Source: Terrisporobacter vanillatitrophus (lineage in GTDB: Bacteria; Bacillota; Clostridia; Peptostreptococcales; Peptostreptococcaceae). From it: a stretch of DNA of 64,000 nt. The notes under the pieces are model-generated. The model ran no database searches. It was not told the origin of the DNA and saw nothing but the letters and a program-made list of their open reading frames with translations. Positions within the stretch are counted from its first letter, which is position 1. Each line of letters begins with the position of its first letter. The stretch is from NCBI RefSeq assembly GCF_051148895.1, contig NZ_CP154625.1, positions 3,410,001-3,474,000 of the forward strand, in the 5' to 3' direction. This document shows positions 51,891-61,492 of the stretch, piece after piece. The position numbers were made by a program, and so were the translations under genes.

Positions 51891-52913
51891 TCATCTAGCT
51901 TTTTTAAAATATATATGAGCAAAGAATGGTGCTCCTATTAAAGCTGTTACAGCTCCAACAGGTAGTTCCATTGGTGAAAATACAGTCCTTGCTATTAAAT
52001 CTGTTACAACCATTAAGCATCCACCAAATAAAAATGACATAGGAACCACAGATTTATGATTCGAACCAAATATTTTTCTTACAATATGAGGTGCAATTAA
52101 ATCAACAAATCCTATGATTCCACTTAAGGCTACTGAACCTCCAGTCAAAACAGCACAATACACAAATAACTTTGTCTTTACTTTTTGGGTATCAACTCCA
52201 ACTAATTTAGCTTGCTCTTCACCAAAAGTAAGTATATCCATTTCCTTTGTAAATCTAAGAACTCCTAACATTCCTATAATAAAAAATGGTGTAATAAGAA
52301 CAACATATGACCAGCCCTTCATGGCAAAACTGCCCATCTGCCATAGTGTAATACTTTCTAAATCCTCAGTAAAAAATGCTATCAATGTAGTTAACAAAGC
52401 ATTTACAAATAAAGAAAATACCATTCCTGCTAAAATAATTGTATTGTTTGACATGGTTTTATCTATTTTAGATGCAAAAATTATAACTATAAATACAGTA
52501 GCTAAACCTGAAATAAATCCTACTAAAGGTAGAGTAAATCCTTGTAAAAATGGTATTGATATACCTGAAACTATTACTAATCCTGCACCAAGAGATGCTC
52601 CAGAAGATACGCCTAGTGTATATGGAGATGCCAGCTCATTTTTTAGTACAGACTGAATTACAGCACCACTTACAGCTAGACATCCTCCAACTATAAATGC
52701 TAATAATACCCTTGGTAATCTTATCTTCCAAACTATAACTACTTGTGGAGATGTTATATTTTCATTAAGTGGTAAATTGAAAATTTTATTTAATATAATT
52801 GATATAGTATCTAAAATGCTAATATGGGAACTTCCATTGGAAGCTCCCATACTTATAATAAAAAATGCAATTAGCACACTTAATAATATTTTATTTCTAT
52901 TTTTATTTCCCAT
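51891..52913 (-). CDS. btuC: cobalamin ABC transporter permease (BtuC), copy 1
   Basis: 340 residues from ATG 52913, matching the length and start of copy 2. FecCD/BtuC family with about ten membrane helices; typical RVLLAFIVGGCLAVSGAVIQ, SPYTLGVSSGASLGA and GFVDLIAPHIVR. The start overlaps the end of btuF copy 1. Control by a cobalamin riboswitch gives the substrate class as B12/corrinoid. Its own ATPase gene is only a stub, so it may share BtuD from copy 2. Confidence 0.85.
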   Translation of the reverse strand: MGNKNRNKILLSVLIAFFIISMGASNGSSHISILDTISIILNKIFNLPLNENITSPQVVIVWKIRLPRVLLAFIVGGCLAVSGAVIQSVLKNELASPYTLGVSSGASLGAGLVIVSGISIPFLQGFTLPLVGFISGLATVFIVIIFASKIDKTMSNNTIILAGMVFSLFVNALLTTLIAFFTEDLESITLWQMGSFAMKGWSYVVLITPFFIIGMLGVLRFTKEMDILTFGEEQAKLVGVDTQKVKTKLFVYCAVLTGGSVALSGIIGFVDLIAPHIVRKIFGSNHKSVVPMSFLFGGCLMVVTDLIARTVFSPMELPVGAVTALIGAPFFAHIYFKKAR

Positions 52914-53811
52914 ATACATCTGGATATATAGCTTTTGCCATTTCATTTAAAGCTTTTATTATATTTTGGTTTCCACGTGCAGATGAGTTTGAATCTATAT
53001 AATAAACATCTCCATTTTTAATTGCTTTTATATCTCCCCATCCATTACGTGATGATATTTCTTTTGTTGGGTTTTCTACATAATTAACGTTTGTTAATAT
53101 TACATCTGGATTAGCATCTAATATTGCTTCTTCTGTTGGAGCAAACCAGCTTTTCTCATTTTTAAATACATTTTCTGCTCCAATTACTTCAATCATTTGA
53201 TTTAAAAATGTACTATGACCAAAAGTAAATAGACTTGGTGCTGGACTTATTTCAAAGTATACTTTCTTTTTTTCTTTAATAGTTTTGCCCAATTCTTCAT
53301 ACTTAGATATTTTTTCTTTCATATCAGTGATTATCTCTTCACCTTTTTTCTCTTCATTTACTAAAGAAGCTATAAACTCTATATCTTTGTATATACCTTC
53401 TATACTATCACTACTTGGTATATAAACTACTGGTATACCTGCTTCTACTATTGCTTTGTATGGATCTTCTGCAGAACCTATTTTATTATATCCTGATGCT
53501 ATCATTATATCTGGCTCTAATGCTATTATTGCTTCCGCATCTGGTTTATTCATATCCATTTTCGGAATATCTTTATTTAATCCTTCTATTCCTTCTGAAT
53601 AATTATCTACTGCAACTAATTTGTCTGCTACACCAAGGCCTACTAAAACTTCTGTATTAGATGGTGCTGTTGATATTATTTTTTCCAATTTAGTTGGTAC
53701 TTTAACTTCATTTCCTTCTCTGTCAGTTACAGTTGTCTCTTTATTGCTGCTACATCCTACAGCAAACATTAATACAAAACTTGTTATAATTGCTAATATT
53801 TTTTTCTTCAT
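52903..53811 (-). CDS. btuF: cobalamin-binding lipoprotein (BtuF), copy 1
   Basis: 302 residues. Lipoprotein signal with lipobox MFAVGC (Cys about residue 20). Class III binding-protein fold: KIISTAPSNTEVLVGLG, DIMIASGYNKIG, VYIPSSDSIEGIYKDIEF, DANPDVILTNVNY. About two-thirds identical by eye to copy 2. First gene after a cobalamin riboswitch and terminator. Without the riboswitch it would look like a siderophore-binding protein. Confidence 0.86.
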   Translation of the reverse strand: MKKKILAIITSFVLMFAVGCSSNKETTVTDREGNEVKVPTKLEKIISTAPSNTEVLVGLGVADKLVAVDNYSEGIEGLNKDIPKMDMNKPDAEAIIALEPDIMIASGYNKIGSAEDPYKAIVEAGIPVVYIPSSDSIEGIYKDIEFIASLVNEEKKGEEIITDMKEKISKYEELGKTIKEKKKVYFEISPAPSLFTFGHSTFLNQMIEVIGAENVFKNEKSWFAPTEEAILDANPDVILTNVNYVENPTKEISSRNGWGDIKAIKNGDVYYIDSNSSARGNQNIIKALNEMAKAIYPDVYGK

Positions 53812-53835
53812 GTCTTTTCCTCCTATAAATTGTCA

Positions 53836-53863
53836 TAAAAAAAGCCTAACCAAAAGGTTAGGC
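53836..53863 (-). terminator. expression-platform terminator of cobalamin riboswitch 1
   Basis: Minus strand GCCTAACC, TTTT, GGTTAGGC, then seven T, between the aptamer and btuF copy 1. Confidence 0.88.
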
Positions 53864-53967
53864 AAATATATACATAGATTTTAAACATAAATGCTTTGTT
53901 ATATTAAAAGTCAAAACATAATATTTCATAATGTAATATTTACTTCACCCCGAAGAAACTACTTTAT

Positions 53968-54129
53968 GATTTTAGGCAGGTCTCCTGACTTAGCTTCATT
54001 CTACTCCTCACCTTCCCATGGCTCATACCATAGTGGTTTAATGAGTTTCGTCCACATTACAGTAACGGGGGCTGTAGAGGAATCACACCTCTTTCCCTTT
54101 TCATCTATTGTAAATAGAACCTTAAAATC
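53968..54129 (-). ncRNA. cobalamin riboswitch 1
   Basis: On the minus strand: GGGAAAGAGGTG, ACAGCCCCCGTTACTGT, the GGGAAGGTGAGGAG region and AGTCAGGAGACCTGCC, closed by P1 pairing GATTTTA with TAAAATC. Standard B12-box order. It governs the btuF/btuC set of copy 1. Confidence 0.93.
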
Positions 54130-54220
54130 TTATGTATTCAATTTTTTCATTTTTTATTATAACATATTTTGTAATTTATTCAATTTTTTTATTTTGTGTA
54201 ATTTTATTTTTTATTAAAGA

Positions 54221-54976
54221 TTAAGCCCATTTTTGTAAAATATTCACCATAAAATTCTTTATATCCATTCCATAAATATCATTTAATAATTTATCTTTTA
54301 AAACATTTTCTGGTGTTCCATATGAAACTTCTTCTCCACCTTTAATCATAAGAACTTTGTCTGCAAAATATTGTACCAGATTCAAATCATGCAGTACACC
54401 TATTACAATTTTATTATTTTTTTTTACCCATTCATTAAGATTTTCCAAAAGATCTATTTGATTTTTAAAATCAAGATGATTTGTTGGCTCATCTAGTAAA
54501 ATTATATCTGGATCTTGTGCAAATACTCTGGCTAAAAATACTCTTTGTAATTGGCCTCCTGATAATTCTGTAATCATTTTATCTTTAAGATCATAAACAC
54601 CTACTTTTTTCATACTATCTATAATTATTTGTTTATCTTCATAAGAAAGCTTCGAAAAAGCTCTCTTTGAATAAGCATATCTTCCTAGAGATACAGTATC
54701 ATAAACAGTGTAGGGGAAATATAATTGAGATATTTGGCTCATAAGCCCAACTTTTTTTGCTAATTCCACTCTACTAAGCATAAATGATTCTTTGTTATCT
54801 ATTTTTATATTTCCTTTATAATCAATAATATTAGCTATGGATTTTAATAATGTACTTTTGCCACAGCCATTAGGACCAACTATACACAGATTTTCTCCAT
54901 TTTTCACATTAAAACTGATATTTTTAATTATATCTTTTCCATCATAACCACAATAAAGATTTTTAACTTCTAACAT
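54221..54976 (-). CDS. btuD: cobalamin ABC transporter ATPase (BtuD)
   Basis: 251 residues. Walker A GPNGCGKST, Q-loop MSQIS, signature LSGGQLQR, Walker B IILLDEPTNHLD, switch VLHD. FecE/BtuD type. Five bases after btuC copy 2. It is the only intact ATPase for two permeases in this region. Its N- and C-termini are the reference for the stub at 51749-51884. Confidence 0.9.
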   Translation of the reverse strand: MLEVKNLYCGYDGKDIIKNISFNVKNGENLCIVGPNGCGKSTLLKSIANIIDYKGNIKIDNKESFMLSRVELAKKVGLMSQISQLYFPYTVYDTVSLGRYAYSKRAFSKLSYEDKQIIIDSMKKVGVYDLKDKMITELSGGQLQRVFLARVFAQDPDIILLDEPTNHLDFKNQIDLLENLNEWVKKNNKIVIGVLHDLNLVQYFADKVLMIKGGEEVSYGTPENVLKDKLLNDIYGMDIKNFMVNILQKWA

Positions 54977-54981
54977 TTAAA

Positions 54982-56004
54982 TCAACTTCCTTTTTTAAAA
55001 TATACATAGGCAAAAAATGGTGCCCCTATTAAAGCTGTAACTGCTCCTACTGGCAATTCTATTGGTGCAAACACTGTTCTAGATATTAAATCTGATATTA
55101 CCATTAGTCCTCCTCCAAATAAAAATGACATAGGTATAACATATTTATGATTTGAGCCAAAAGCCTTTCTTACCACATGAGGTGCAATTAAATCCACAAA
55201 TCCAATAGTCCCACTAAGGGCTACAGAGCCACCTGTTAATATTGCACAGTAAACAAATAATTGTCTTTTTACCTTATATGTATCCACACCTACAGCCTTA
55301 GCTTGTTCTTCTCCAAATGTAAGAATATCCATCTCTTTCGTATACTTAAATACACCTAACATTCCAACTAAGAAAAATGGCAATATTAATCCTACGTAAG
55401 TCCATCCTCTCATGGCAAAACTACCCATTTGCCAAAGAGTTATACTTTTCAAATCATTACTAAAAAATGCTGTCAAAGTAGTTAGTAATGCATTTACAAA
55501 TAAAGATAAAACCATACCTACAAGAACCACAGTATTATTTGACATGGTCTTATCTATTTTTGTTGAAAACACAATCACAGAAAACATAGTAATTAATCCA
55601 AAAACAAATCCTATAAATGGTAATGTGAATCCACCTATTAAGGGTAATGATATTCCTGTAACTATTATAAGTCCTGCTCCCAAAGAAGCTCCCGAAGATA
55701 CCCCTAAAGTAAAGGGTGATGCCAATTCATTTTTTAGGATGGATTGAACTACTGCTCCACTAGTAGCTAAACAACCTCCAACTAAAAATGCTAACAATAC
55801 TCTTGGTACCCTAAGTTTCCATATTATAGAAATATGTTTTGATGTAACATTTTCTGATAAAGGTAAATTTAAAGTTTTATTGCCTACTATAGACAATGTA
55901 TCAAATAAACTTATATCAGAACTTCCTATGGATGTTCCTAAACAAATAATTGTAAATAATACAATTATACTTATGACTATCTTTTTTCTATTTGTTATAT
56001 TCAT
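54982..56004 (-). CDS. btuC: cobalamin ABC transporter permease (BtuC), copy 2
   Basis: 340 residues, BtuC/FecCD family: RVLLAFLVGGCLATSGAVVQ, SPFTLGVSSGASLGA, TIGFVDLIAPHVVR. Same length and motif order as copy 1, clearly from a duplication. Start overlaps the btuF stop by 17 bases, so translation is coupled. Membrane protein that forms the B12 channel with BtuD. Confidence 0.9.
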   Translation of the reverse strand: MNITNRKKIVISIIVLFTIICLGTSIGSSDISLFDTLSIVGNKTLNLPLSENVTSKHISIIWKLRVPRVLLAFLVGGCLATSGAVVQSILKNELASPFTLGVSSGASLGAGLIIVTGISLPLIGGFTLPFIGFVFGLITMFSVIVFSTKIDKTMSNNTVVLVGMVLSLFVNALLTTLTAFFSNDLKSITLWQMGSFAMRGWTYVGLILPFFLVGMLGVFKYTKEMDILTFGEEQAKAVGVDTYKVKRQLFVYCAILTGGSVALSGTIGFVDLIAPHVVRKAFGSNHKYVIPMSFLFGGGLMVISDLISRTVFAPIELPVGAVTALIGAPFFAYVYFKKGS

Positions 56005-56896
56005 CTGGATATACGGCTTTAGCCATTTCCTTTAAGGCTTTTATTATATTTTGAGTTGGGCGAGAAGATGAATTTGCGTCTATATAATAAACTTCGTTAT
56101 TTTTTACAGCCTTAATATTTTCCCATCCATCACGAGATTTTATTTCTTTTTCTGGATTTTCTACATAGTTAACTGTAGTTAATATTACATCCGGATTGGC
56201 ATCTATTACAGATTCTTCGCTAGGTGATATCCATGATTTTTGATCTTTAAATATATTTTCTCCTCCTACAAGTTCAATCATTTCATTTAAAAATGTTGAA
56301 TTACCAATACTATATAAAGTAGGTGCTGGACCTATTTCAATGTACACTTTCTTTTTATCCTTTATAGTTTCTCCAACTTTAGCTATTTTTTCTATTTCAC
56401 TTTTCATATTAGAAACTATTTCTTCACCTTTATCTTTTTTATCAACTATAGAAGAAATAAACTCTATATCTTTGTAAATTCCATCTATACTCTCACTGCT
56501 AGGTATGTAAACTACAGGTATGCCCACATCACTAAGAGATTTGAATGGATCATCTGAAGAACCGGCTTTATTATAACCTGAAGCTATGACAATGTCTGGG
56601 TCCAATTCAATTATTGCCTCTGCATCTGGTGAAGTAAAATCCATTTTCTTTGCATCTTTATTTACCCCTTCAATACCTTCTGAATATGTGTCCATGCATA
56701 CAATTTTATCTCCCACACCTAAACCTGCTAATATTTCTGTATTAGAAGGTGCTGTAGATACTATTTTTTCAATATTTGTCGGTATATTAACTTCATTTCC
56801 TTCTCTGTCTGTTACAGTTTGTTCTTTATTGTTACTACATGCTACTGTAAAAAGCATTATTAAACATAATAACAATGGTAATAATTTTTTCTTCAT
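55988..56896 (-). CDS. btuF: cobalamin-binding lipoprotein (BtuF), copy 2
   Basis: 302 residues. Lipobox MLFTVAC (Cys about residue 20). KIVSTAPSNTEILAGLG, DIVIASGYNKAG, VYIPSSESIDGIYKDIEF, DANPDVILTTVNY. First gene of the complete btuFCD set, downstream of cobalamin riboswitch 2. Divergence from copy 1 is spread evenly, so the duplication is not recent, or the two may bind different corrinoids. Confidence 0.88.
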   Translation of the reverse strand: MKKKLLPLLLCLIMLFTVACSNNKEQTVTDREGNEVNIPTNIEKIVSTAPSNTEILAGLGVGDKIVCMDTYSEGIEGVNKDAKKMDFTSPDAEAIIELDPDIVIASGYNKAGSSDDPFKSLSDVGIPVVYIPSSESIDGIYKDIEFISSIVDKKDKGEEIVSNMKSEIEKIAKVGETIKDKKKVYIEIGPAPTLYSIGNSTFLNEMIELVGGENIFKDQKSWISPSEESVIDANPDVILTTVNYVENPEKEIKSRDGWENIKAVKNNEVYYIDANSSSRPTQNIIKALKEMAKAVYPDEYNK

Positions 56897-56928
56897 AAGT
56901 TTTCCCCCCTATATAAGTTTAGAATTTT

Positions 56929-56954
56929 AAAAAAGCCTAACCATAAGGCTAGGC
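56929..56954 (-). terminator. expression-platform terminator of cobalamin riboswitch 2
   Basis: Minus strand GCCTAGCC, TTAT, GGTTAGGC, then TTTTTT. Confidence 0.87.
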
Positions 56955-57023
56955 TTCTATATCTGTATTTTGACATTACATGTCTTTTAAGATACTTCCT
57001 TCACCCCGAAGAAATTTACTTTT

Positions 57024-57192
57024 AAATTTAGGCAGGTTTCCTGACTTAGTATCAACCTACTCCTCACCTTCCCATAAAATTCGCTTTGCTCATTTTATAG
57101 TGGTATATTGAGTTTCGTCCACATTACAGTAACGGGGGCTGTAGAGGAATTTCACCTCTTTCCCTATTAATCTTTAATAAGAACCTAAATTT
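57024..57192 (-). ncRNA. cobalamin riboswitch 2
   Basis: Minus strand: AATTTAGG (P1), GGGAAAGAGGTG, ACAGCCCCCGTTACTGT, GGGAAGGTGAGGAG, AGTCAGGAAACCTGCC and the closing P1 arm CCTAAATT. Shares with riboswitch 1 the short hairpin CTTCGGGGTGAAG just 3' of the aptamer. Governs btuFCD copy 2. Confidence 0.93.
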
Positions 57193-57272
57193 ATATAAAA
57201 TTGTTTCTTAATATTATTGTAGCATATTCAAAGTTAGTTTTTATAAATTTAAAAACTAATATTAGGATTTTA

Positions 57273-58286
57273 TTATTTTTCTTCATAGAAACTTACATTT
57301 TTTATTATTATATCAACTGTACCATCTTCATTTTGTCTAACACTATATTTCATAGGATCTTCAAAATCCACAAGATTTCCTTTTATATCAAATCCATTAT
57401 CTGTTTTTATACTTCTTTTCTTAAGTTTTTTCTCAACCCACTTTTTGTCTATATTAAAGTTAGTTTCAATTCCTCTGTCTACCATTAACTCTTTGAAACT
57501 TTCCTTTAAGTTGTCATCATCTATTGATTTTTCCACAAATTTTTCTATATCTACTTCTTCTTTTTCTTTTAGAGTATAGTTTAATAGACTTCTAACATCT
57601 TCTGCTTTTTTAATATTATTACCCATGGCATTTGTTATCCAGTTGTCTGCAGTAGTTTTAAAAGTTTTTGTATTAAATTTATCATCTGTAACTTTTTCAG
57701 CATTTAAAAACTCAGTTATAAATCTTGATTTTTTCTCTGGATCTTCTTCTTTTTCTGAATCTTTATCTAATAATCTTAAATGGAATTCATCATTTATTCC
57801 ATTAATACCAACTAGTGCACATTGCTTTTGTCTTCCTGTATCTGGAATCCCTATTTCATTACTTACTATTTGTATGTTGAATTTTTCATCTAATAATTCT
57901 ATAGAGTGAGTGTATAGTTTCTTATAATCTAATTTTACTATTCCTACATATTTCTCATCTTTCACGCTATATAAGCACATTGCTAAGTCACATGAGTCTA
58001 TATCTTCATATTTCTTCATTATATCAAATAAGAATGAAGCTATTTCTTTTGAGTTGTGAACGAAAGTATCATCATCATAGATTATTTGCTCACAACAATT
58101 TTTTATTATATTTTCATTGTAATCTTTAAATACTGCTTTTCTTAAATCGTCATCCTTTGCTGCTCTATTAATTATTTTTTCGAAAAACTTATCTACCTCT
58201 ATATTATTTTTTCCTTCAAAATCGTTTAATATTGGACCTTCACTATTTCTATCAAGAACATGAATAATATACTTATGTATAACCAT
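57273..58286 (-). CDS. nucleoid-associated protein NdpA/YejK-like
   Basis: 337 residues, cytosolic. Begins MVIHKYIIHVLDRNSEGPIL and contains CDLAMCLYSVKDEKYVGIVK and GINGINDEFHLRLLDKDS, matching the 37-kDa nucleoid-associated protein family. Function in Gram-positive bacteria is little known. Located 23 bases after the RluA-type gene, so probably co-transcribed. Confidence 0.8.
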   Translation of the reverse strand: MVIHKYIIHVLDRNSEGPILNDFEGKNNIEVDKFFEKIINRAAKDDDLRKAVFKDYNENIIKNCCEQIIYDDDTFVHNSKEIASFLFDIMKKYEDIDSCDLAMCLYSVKDEKYVGIVKLDYKKLYTHSIELLDEKFNIQIVSNEIGIPDTGRQKQCALVGINGINDEFHLRLLDKDSEKEEDPEKKSRFITEFLNAEKVTDDKFNTKTFKTTADNWITNAMGNNIKKAEDVRSLLNYTLKEKEEVDIEKFVEKSIDDDNLKESFKELMVDRGIETNFNIDKKWVEKKLKKRSIKTDNGFDIKGNLVDFEDPMKYSVRQNEDGTVDIIIKNVSFYEEK

Positions 58287-58309
58287 ATCTAATAACCTCC
58301 ATGAATTTT

Positions 58310-59215
58310 TTATTTTAATTTTTCTATTAATTCTTCCATATCTTTTGGAAGTGGTGCCTTAAACTCTAAATCTTCTCTAGTTCTTGGTTGTTTAAACTTT
58401 AAACTAAAAGCATGTAAAGCTTGTCTATTAATTAAATTTTCATCCACATGTCCATATAATTCATCACCTATAATTCCGTGACCTATATGATTTAAGTGAA
58501 CTCGTATTTGATGTGTTCTTCCCGTTTCTAGTTTTAGTTTTAAAACTGTAGCATCTTTTAATCTTTGTACTACCTCAAAATGTGTTACTGACCTCTGCCC
58601 ATCTTCATGAACTATCCTCTTTATACTATCATCCGTAGATCTATGTATTGGCTCATTTATAGTTCCAAAATCTTCTTTAACCACACCTTTTACTACAGCT
58701 ATATACATTTTCTCAACTTTGTCCTCTTTCATATCTGATGATAAAACAAATTGAGCATAAGGATTTTTCGCCACAATAACTAAGCCTGATGTGTTCATAT
58801 CAAGTCTGTTTACAAATCTTATTTTTACCTTTTCATCTTTTTCAACAACATAATGTGTAACACCATTGGCAATAGTATTTTCAAAGTGGCTCTTTGTTGG
58901 ATGAACTACCATAAATGGTGGTTTATTTACCATAATTATATCAAAATCATCATATAAAATAGGTAACTTTAAATCTTGAGGCTTAAAATCTGCCATATCT
59001 TCATCAATTTTAACTTCAATTAAATCACCTTTGTTTATTTTATCTGCTGGTCTAATATATTTATTATTTACTTTTACAGTTTTATATCTTTTCATTTTTG
59101 ACAAAGATCTTACTGAAAAGTTTAGCTTATCTAATAATACTTCTTTTAAAGTTAAATTTTCATCTTCATTTATATATGAAATAATATTATATTTTTGATC
59201 TTCTTTTCTAAACAT
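58310..59215 (-). CDS. RluA-family pseudouridine synthase
   Basis: 301 residues. S4-like N-terminal domain (KLNFSVRSLSKMKRYKTV), then the catalytic block VNRLDMNTSGLVIVAKN with Asp as nucleophile (Asn replaces the usual His of HRLD), and LETGRTHQIRVHLNHIGHGIIGD at about 235. It modifies uridines in rRNA or tRNA; the target cannot be read from the sequence. GGTGAG ribosome site precedes the ATG. Confidence 0.9.
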   Translation of the reverse strand: MFRKEDQKYNIISYINEDENLTLKEVLLDKLNFSVRSLSKMKRYKTVKVNNKYIRPADKINKGDLIEVKIDEDMADFKPQDLKLPILYDDFDIIMVNKPPFMVVHPTKSHFENTIANGVTHYVVEKDEKVKIRFVNRLDMNTSGLVIVAKNPYAQFVLSSDMKEDKVEKMYIAVVKGVVKEDFGTINEPIHRSTDDSIKRIVHEDGQRSVTHFEVVQRLKDATVLKLKLETGRTHQIRVHLNHIGHGIIGDELYGHVDENLINRQALHAFSLKFKQPRTREDLEFKAPLPKDMEELIEKLK

Positions 59216-59286
59216 ATGCTCACCTACTTTTACTTAATATTATTTATCTTACCATAATTTCATATATTTATATAAGTAAAAGAAAA

Positions 59287-59312
59287 AAATCACACCATAA
59301 TTTGTGTGATTT
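59287..59312 (-). terminator. terminator after the YbaK-type deacylase
   Basis: AAAATCACA / TGTGTGATTTTTTTC on the minus strand. Confidence 0.8.
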
Positions 59313-59330
59313 TATAATATTTAATAAAAT

Positions 59331-59828
59331 TTATTTTACTTCTTCCATTTCTTCATATCCTTTGCAAACATCTATCCATCTGTCTGCATGAGAAAATCTT
59401 TCTAACTCATTACAAGTTAATTCTATAGACGAATTACTACTTCCTGCTGCTGGAAAAATTGTATCGAATCTCTTCATAGAAACATCTAAGTATACTTTTA
59501 CTTGATTATTTTTAATGGCAAAGGGGCATACACCGCCTATACCATGACCTATGTATTCTAATACTTCCTCTGGTGTCAACATTTTAGCTTTATGTCCAAA
59601 TTCGCTTTTAAATTTTTTATTGTCAATTTTAGCATCACCAGCTGTTACAATTAGTATGGCATTGTCACCTTCTTTATTTTTGAAGGAAAGTGTCTTTGCA
59701 ATTCTAGCAGGAATAACTCCCACTGCCTCTGCTGCCAATTCAACTGTAGCTGAAGATTGGTCATGCTCCATAATATCATTATCTTTATTGTGCTCTTTAA
59801 AAAATTGTCTAACTTTTTCTACTGACAT
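59331..59828 (-). CDS. YbaK/ProX-type aminoacyl-tRNA deacylase
   Basis: 165 residues from the ATG behind GGAGGTG (frame open 15 codons further without a ribosome site). Motifs: SATVELAAEAVGVIPARIAKTL, ILIVTAGDAKIDNKKFK (catalytic Lys region) and GHGIGGVCPFAI. Hydrolyses mischarged tRNA such as Cys- or Ala-tRNAPro in trans. Single gene, divergent from nadK. Confidence 0.88.
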   Translation of the reverse strand: MSVEKVRQFFKEHNKDNDIMEHDQSSATVELAAEAVGVIPARIAKTLSFKNKEGDNAILIVTAGDAKIDNKKFKSEFGHKAKMLTPEEVLEYIGHGIGGVCPFAIKNNQVKVYLDVSMKRFDTIFPAAGSSNSSIELTCNELERFSHADRWIDVCKGYEEMEEVK

Positions 59829-60057
59829 AATTTTACACCTCCGTTTACAACATTTCCCTATAATTATTCCCAAAATAAGTATATCATATAAAATTATTTA
59901 AAGAAGAAAATTCACTGTTTTTAAAATTATTAAAATAAATAGAGGTTTTTATCTCTTTTTGTATAAATATTTACATTACAACATGTTTTTATAACAAAGG
60001 ATATTTCCTAAATTTACATATATTTGATATAATACAACTTATAAATGAGGTGAAAAA

Positions 60058-60858
60058 ATGGGGAGAATTGTGACAATAAATTCTAATAAAGTACAAAAAT
60101 CTCTTGATACTAGAGATATTTTACATAAAAAATTAATTGAAGTTGGATTTGATGTTGACTATGAATATAATCCTAAAGCAGAATTAATAATATCTATAGG
60201 TGGAGATGGTTGTTTTTTACAAACTATTCGAGATTATAATCTTCCAAGCATACCTGTTGTAGGAATTAATACTGGTCATTTAGGTTTTTTTCCAGATATA
60301 TTGCCAAAGGATATAGATAGTTTTATTCAGTCTTATTTGCAAGAAGATTATGTAACTCAAGAGCTACCTCTTCTTCAAACTAAAGTTACTACTCGTGATG
60401 GTTGTTGTAATATTTTCGGTATAAATGAAGCTGTTGTTAAGGGGGATAAATCTAGAGCCATTCATCTAAAATTATATATAAACAACAAGAGTGTACAGAA
60501 CTTTAGTGGAGATGGTTTAATAATATCAACATCTGCTGGTTCTACTGCTTATAATTATGCCGTAGGTGGTAGTATTGTTGACACCAGTTTAAACGTTATT
60601 CAAGTTGCACCCATATCCCCAATAAACACAAATGCTTATCGATGTTTCACGTCAAGCATAATATGTTCACATGATTCTGTTGTAAATGTCTCTCCGGAAT
60701 GTGAATTTGAAAATTCTACCCTAGTCGTGGTGGATGGTTTAGAGTATAATTTTAAAGAAATAGATAATATAAGTCTTTCCATATCAGATAGAAAAATCAA
60801 ACTCCTTAGAACATCAAATTATGAGTTTTGGAGTAGGGTGTGTGAGAAATTCTTATAA
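60058..60858 (+). CDS. nadK: NAD kinase
   Basis: 266 residues. GGDG motif in IISIGGDGCFLQTIRD, GINTGHLGFFPDI, and the donor loop SGDGLIISTSAGSTAYNYAVGG. Phosphorylates NAD to NADP in the cytosol. AATGAGGTG ribosome site. The phosphodiesterase gene follows after 18 bases, so the two form an operon. Confidence 0.92.
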   Translation: MGRIVTINSNKVQKSLDTRDILHKKLIEVGFDVDYEYNPKAELIISIGGDGCFLQTIRDYNLPSIPVVGINTGHLGFFPDILPKDIDSFIQSYLQEDYVTQELPLLQTKVTTRDGCCNIFGINEAVVKGDKSRAIHLKLYINNKSVQNFSGDGLIISTSAGSTAYNYAVGGSIVDTSLNVIQVAPISPINTNAYRCFTSSIICSHDSVVNVSPECEFENSTLVVVDGLEYNFKEIDNISLSISDRKIKLLRTSNYEFWSRVCEKFL

Positions 60859-60876
60859 ATTATAGGAGGAAAGAAT

Positions 60877-61461
60877 ATGAAAATTGGAGTACTTAGTGAC
60901 ACTCATGGAAGTTTACCTTACTTAGAAAAAGCGTTAGATACATTATCCGACTGTGATATATTACTTCACCTTGGGGATGTATTATACCATGGACCTAGAA
61001 ATGATCTTCCTGAAGGATATAATCCAAAAGCTGTAATAGAAATAGTAAATAAATTGGATAATATTACAATAGCTAGAGGTAACTGCGATGCTGATGTGGA
61101 TCAAATGGTTATAAATCATCCAATTGAATCTCCTTTTGTACATAAAAAAATAGATAACATTAGTGTACTTATGGATCACGGGTATCAATCATCAAGAGAT
61201 GATATAATAAAAAAAGCTAGAGAGCTAGGTGTAGATATACTTATTCAAGGTCATACTCATGTAAAGGAATTATCTGTAGATAGAGATATCATAATTCTAA
61301 ATCCAGGTAGCACTGCTATCCCAAAAGATGGTACTCATTCTGTGGCAACAATAGAAATATTAAATGATGACAACATGGAAGATGAATTTGAATTAGAGAT
61401 TAATCTAATAGATATAAATACAAAATCAATAATTGAAATCCATAATTGTGATTGCGAATAA
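60877..61461 (+). CDS. YfcE/MJ0936-type metallophosphoesterase
   Basis: 194 residues. Metal-binding blocks: GVLSDTHGSLPYLEKAL, LLHLGDVLYHGP, ARGNCDAD, LMDHGYQ, QGHTHVKEL, LNPGSTAIPKDG, the full set for the YfcE family. A phosphodiesterase whose natural substrate is unknown. GGAGG ribosome site; ends in a strong terminator. Confidence 0.9.
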   Translation: MKIGVLSDTHGSLPYLEKALDTLSDCDILLHLGDVLYHGPRNDLPEGYNPKAVIEIVNKLDNITIARGNCDADVDQMVINHPIESPFVHKKIDNISVLMDHGYQSSRDDIIKKARELGVDILIQGHTHVKELSVDRDIIILNPGSTAIPKDGTHSVATIEILNDDNMEDEFELEINLIDINTKSIIEIHNCDCE

Positions 61462-61492
61462 AAAAGGCTAACTTTACAGTTAGCCTTTTTTT
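61462..61492 (+). terminator. terminator between convergent genes
   Basis: AAGGCTAACT, TTAC, AGTTAGCC, then seven T on the plus strand, and A-rich in front so it also serves the minus strand. Confidence 0.88.

Noticed and set aside
51891..56896. Siderophore/iron-hydroxamate transport as the role of the two ABC sets
   Set aside because: Protein motifs alone allow it, but each set follows a clear cobalamin riboswitch, so B12/corrinoid uptake is better supported.
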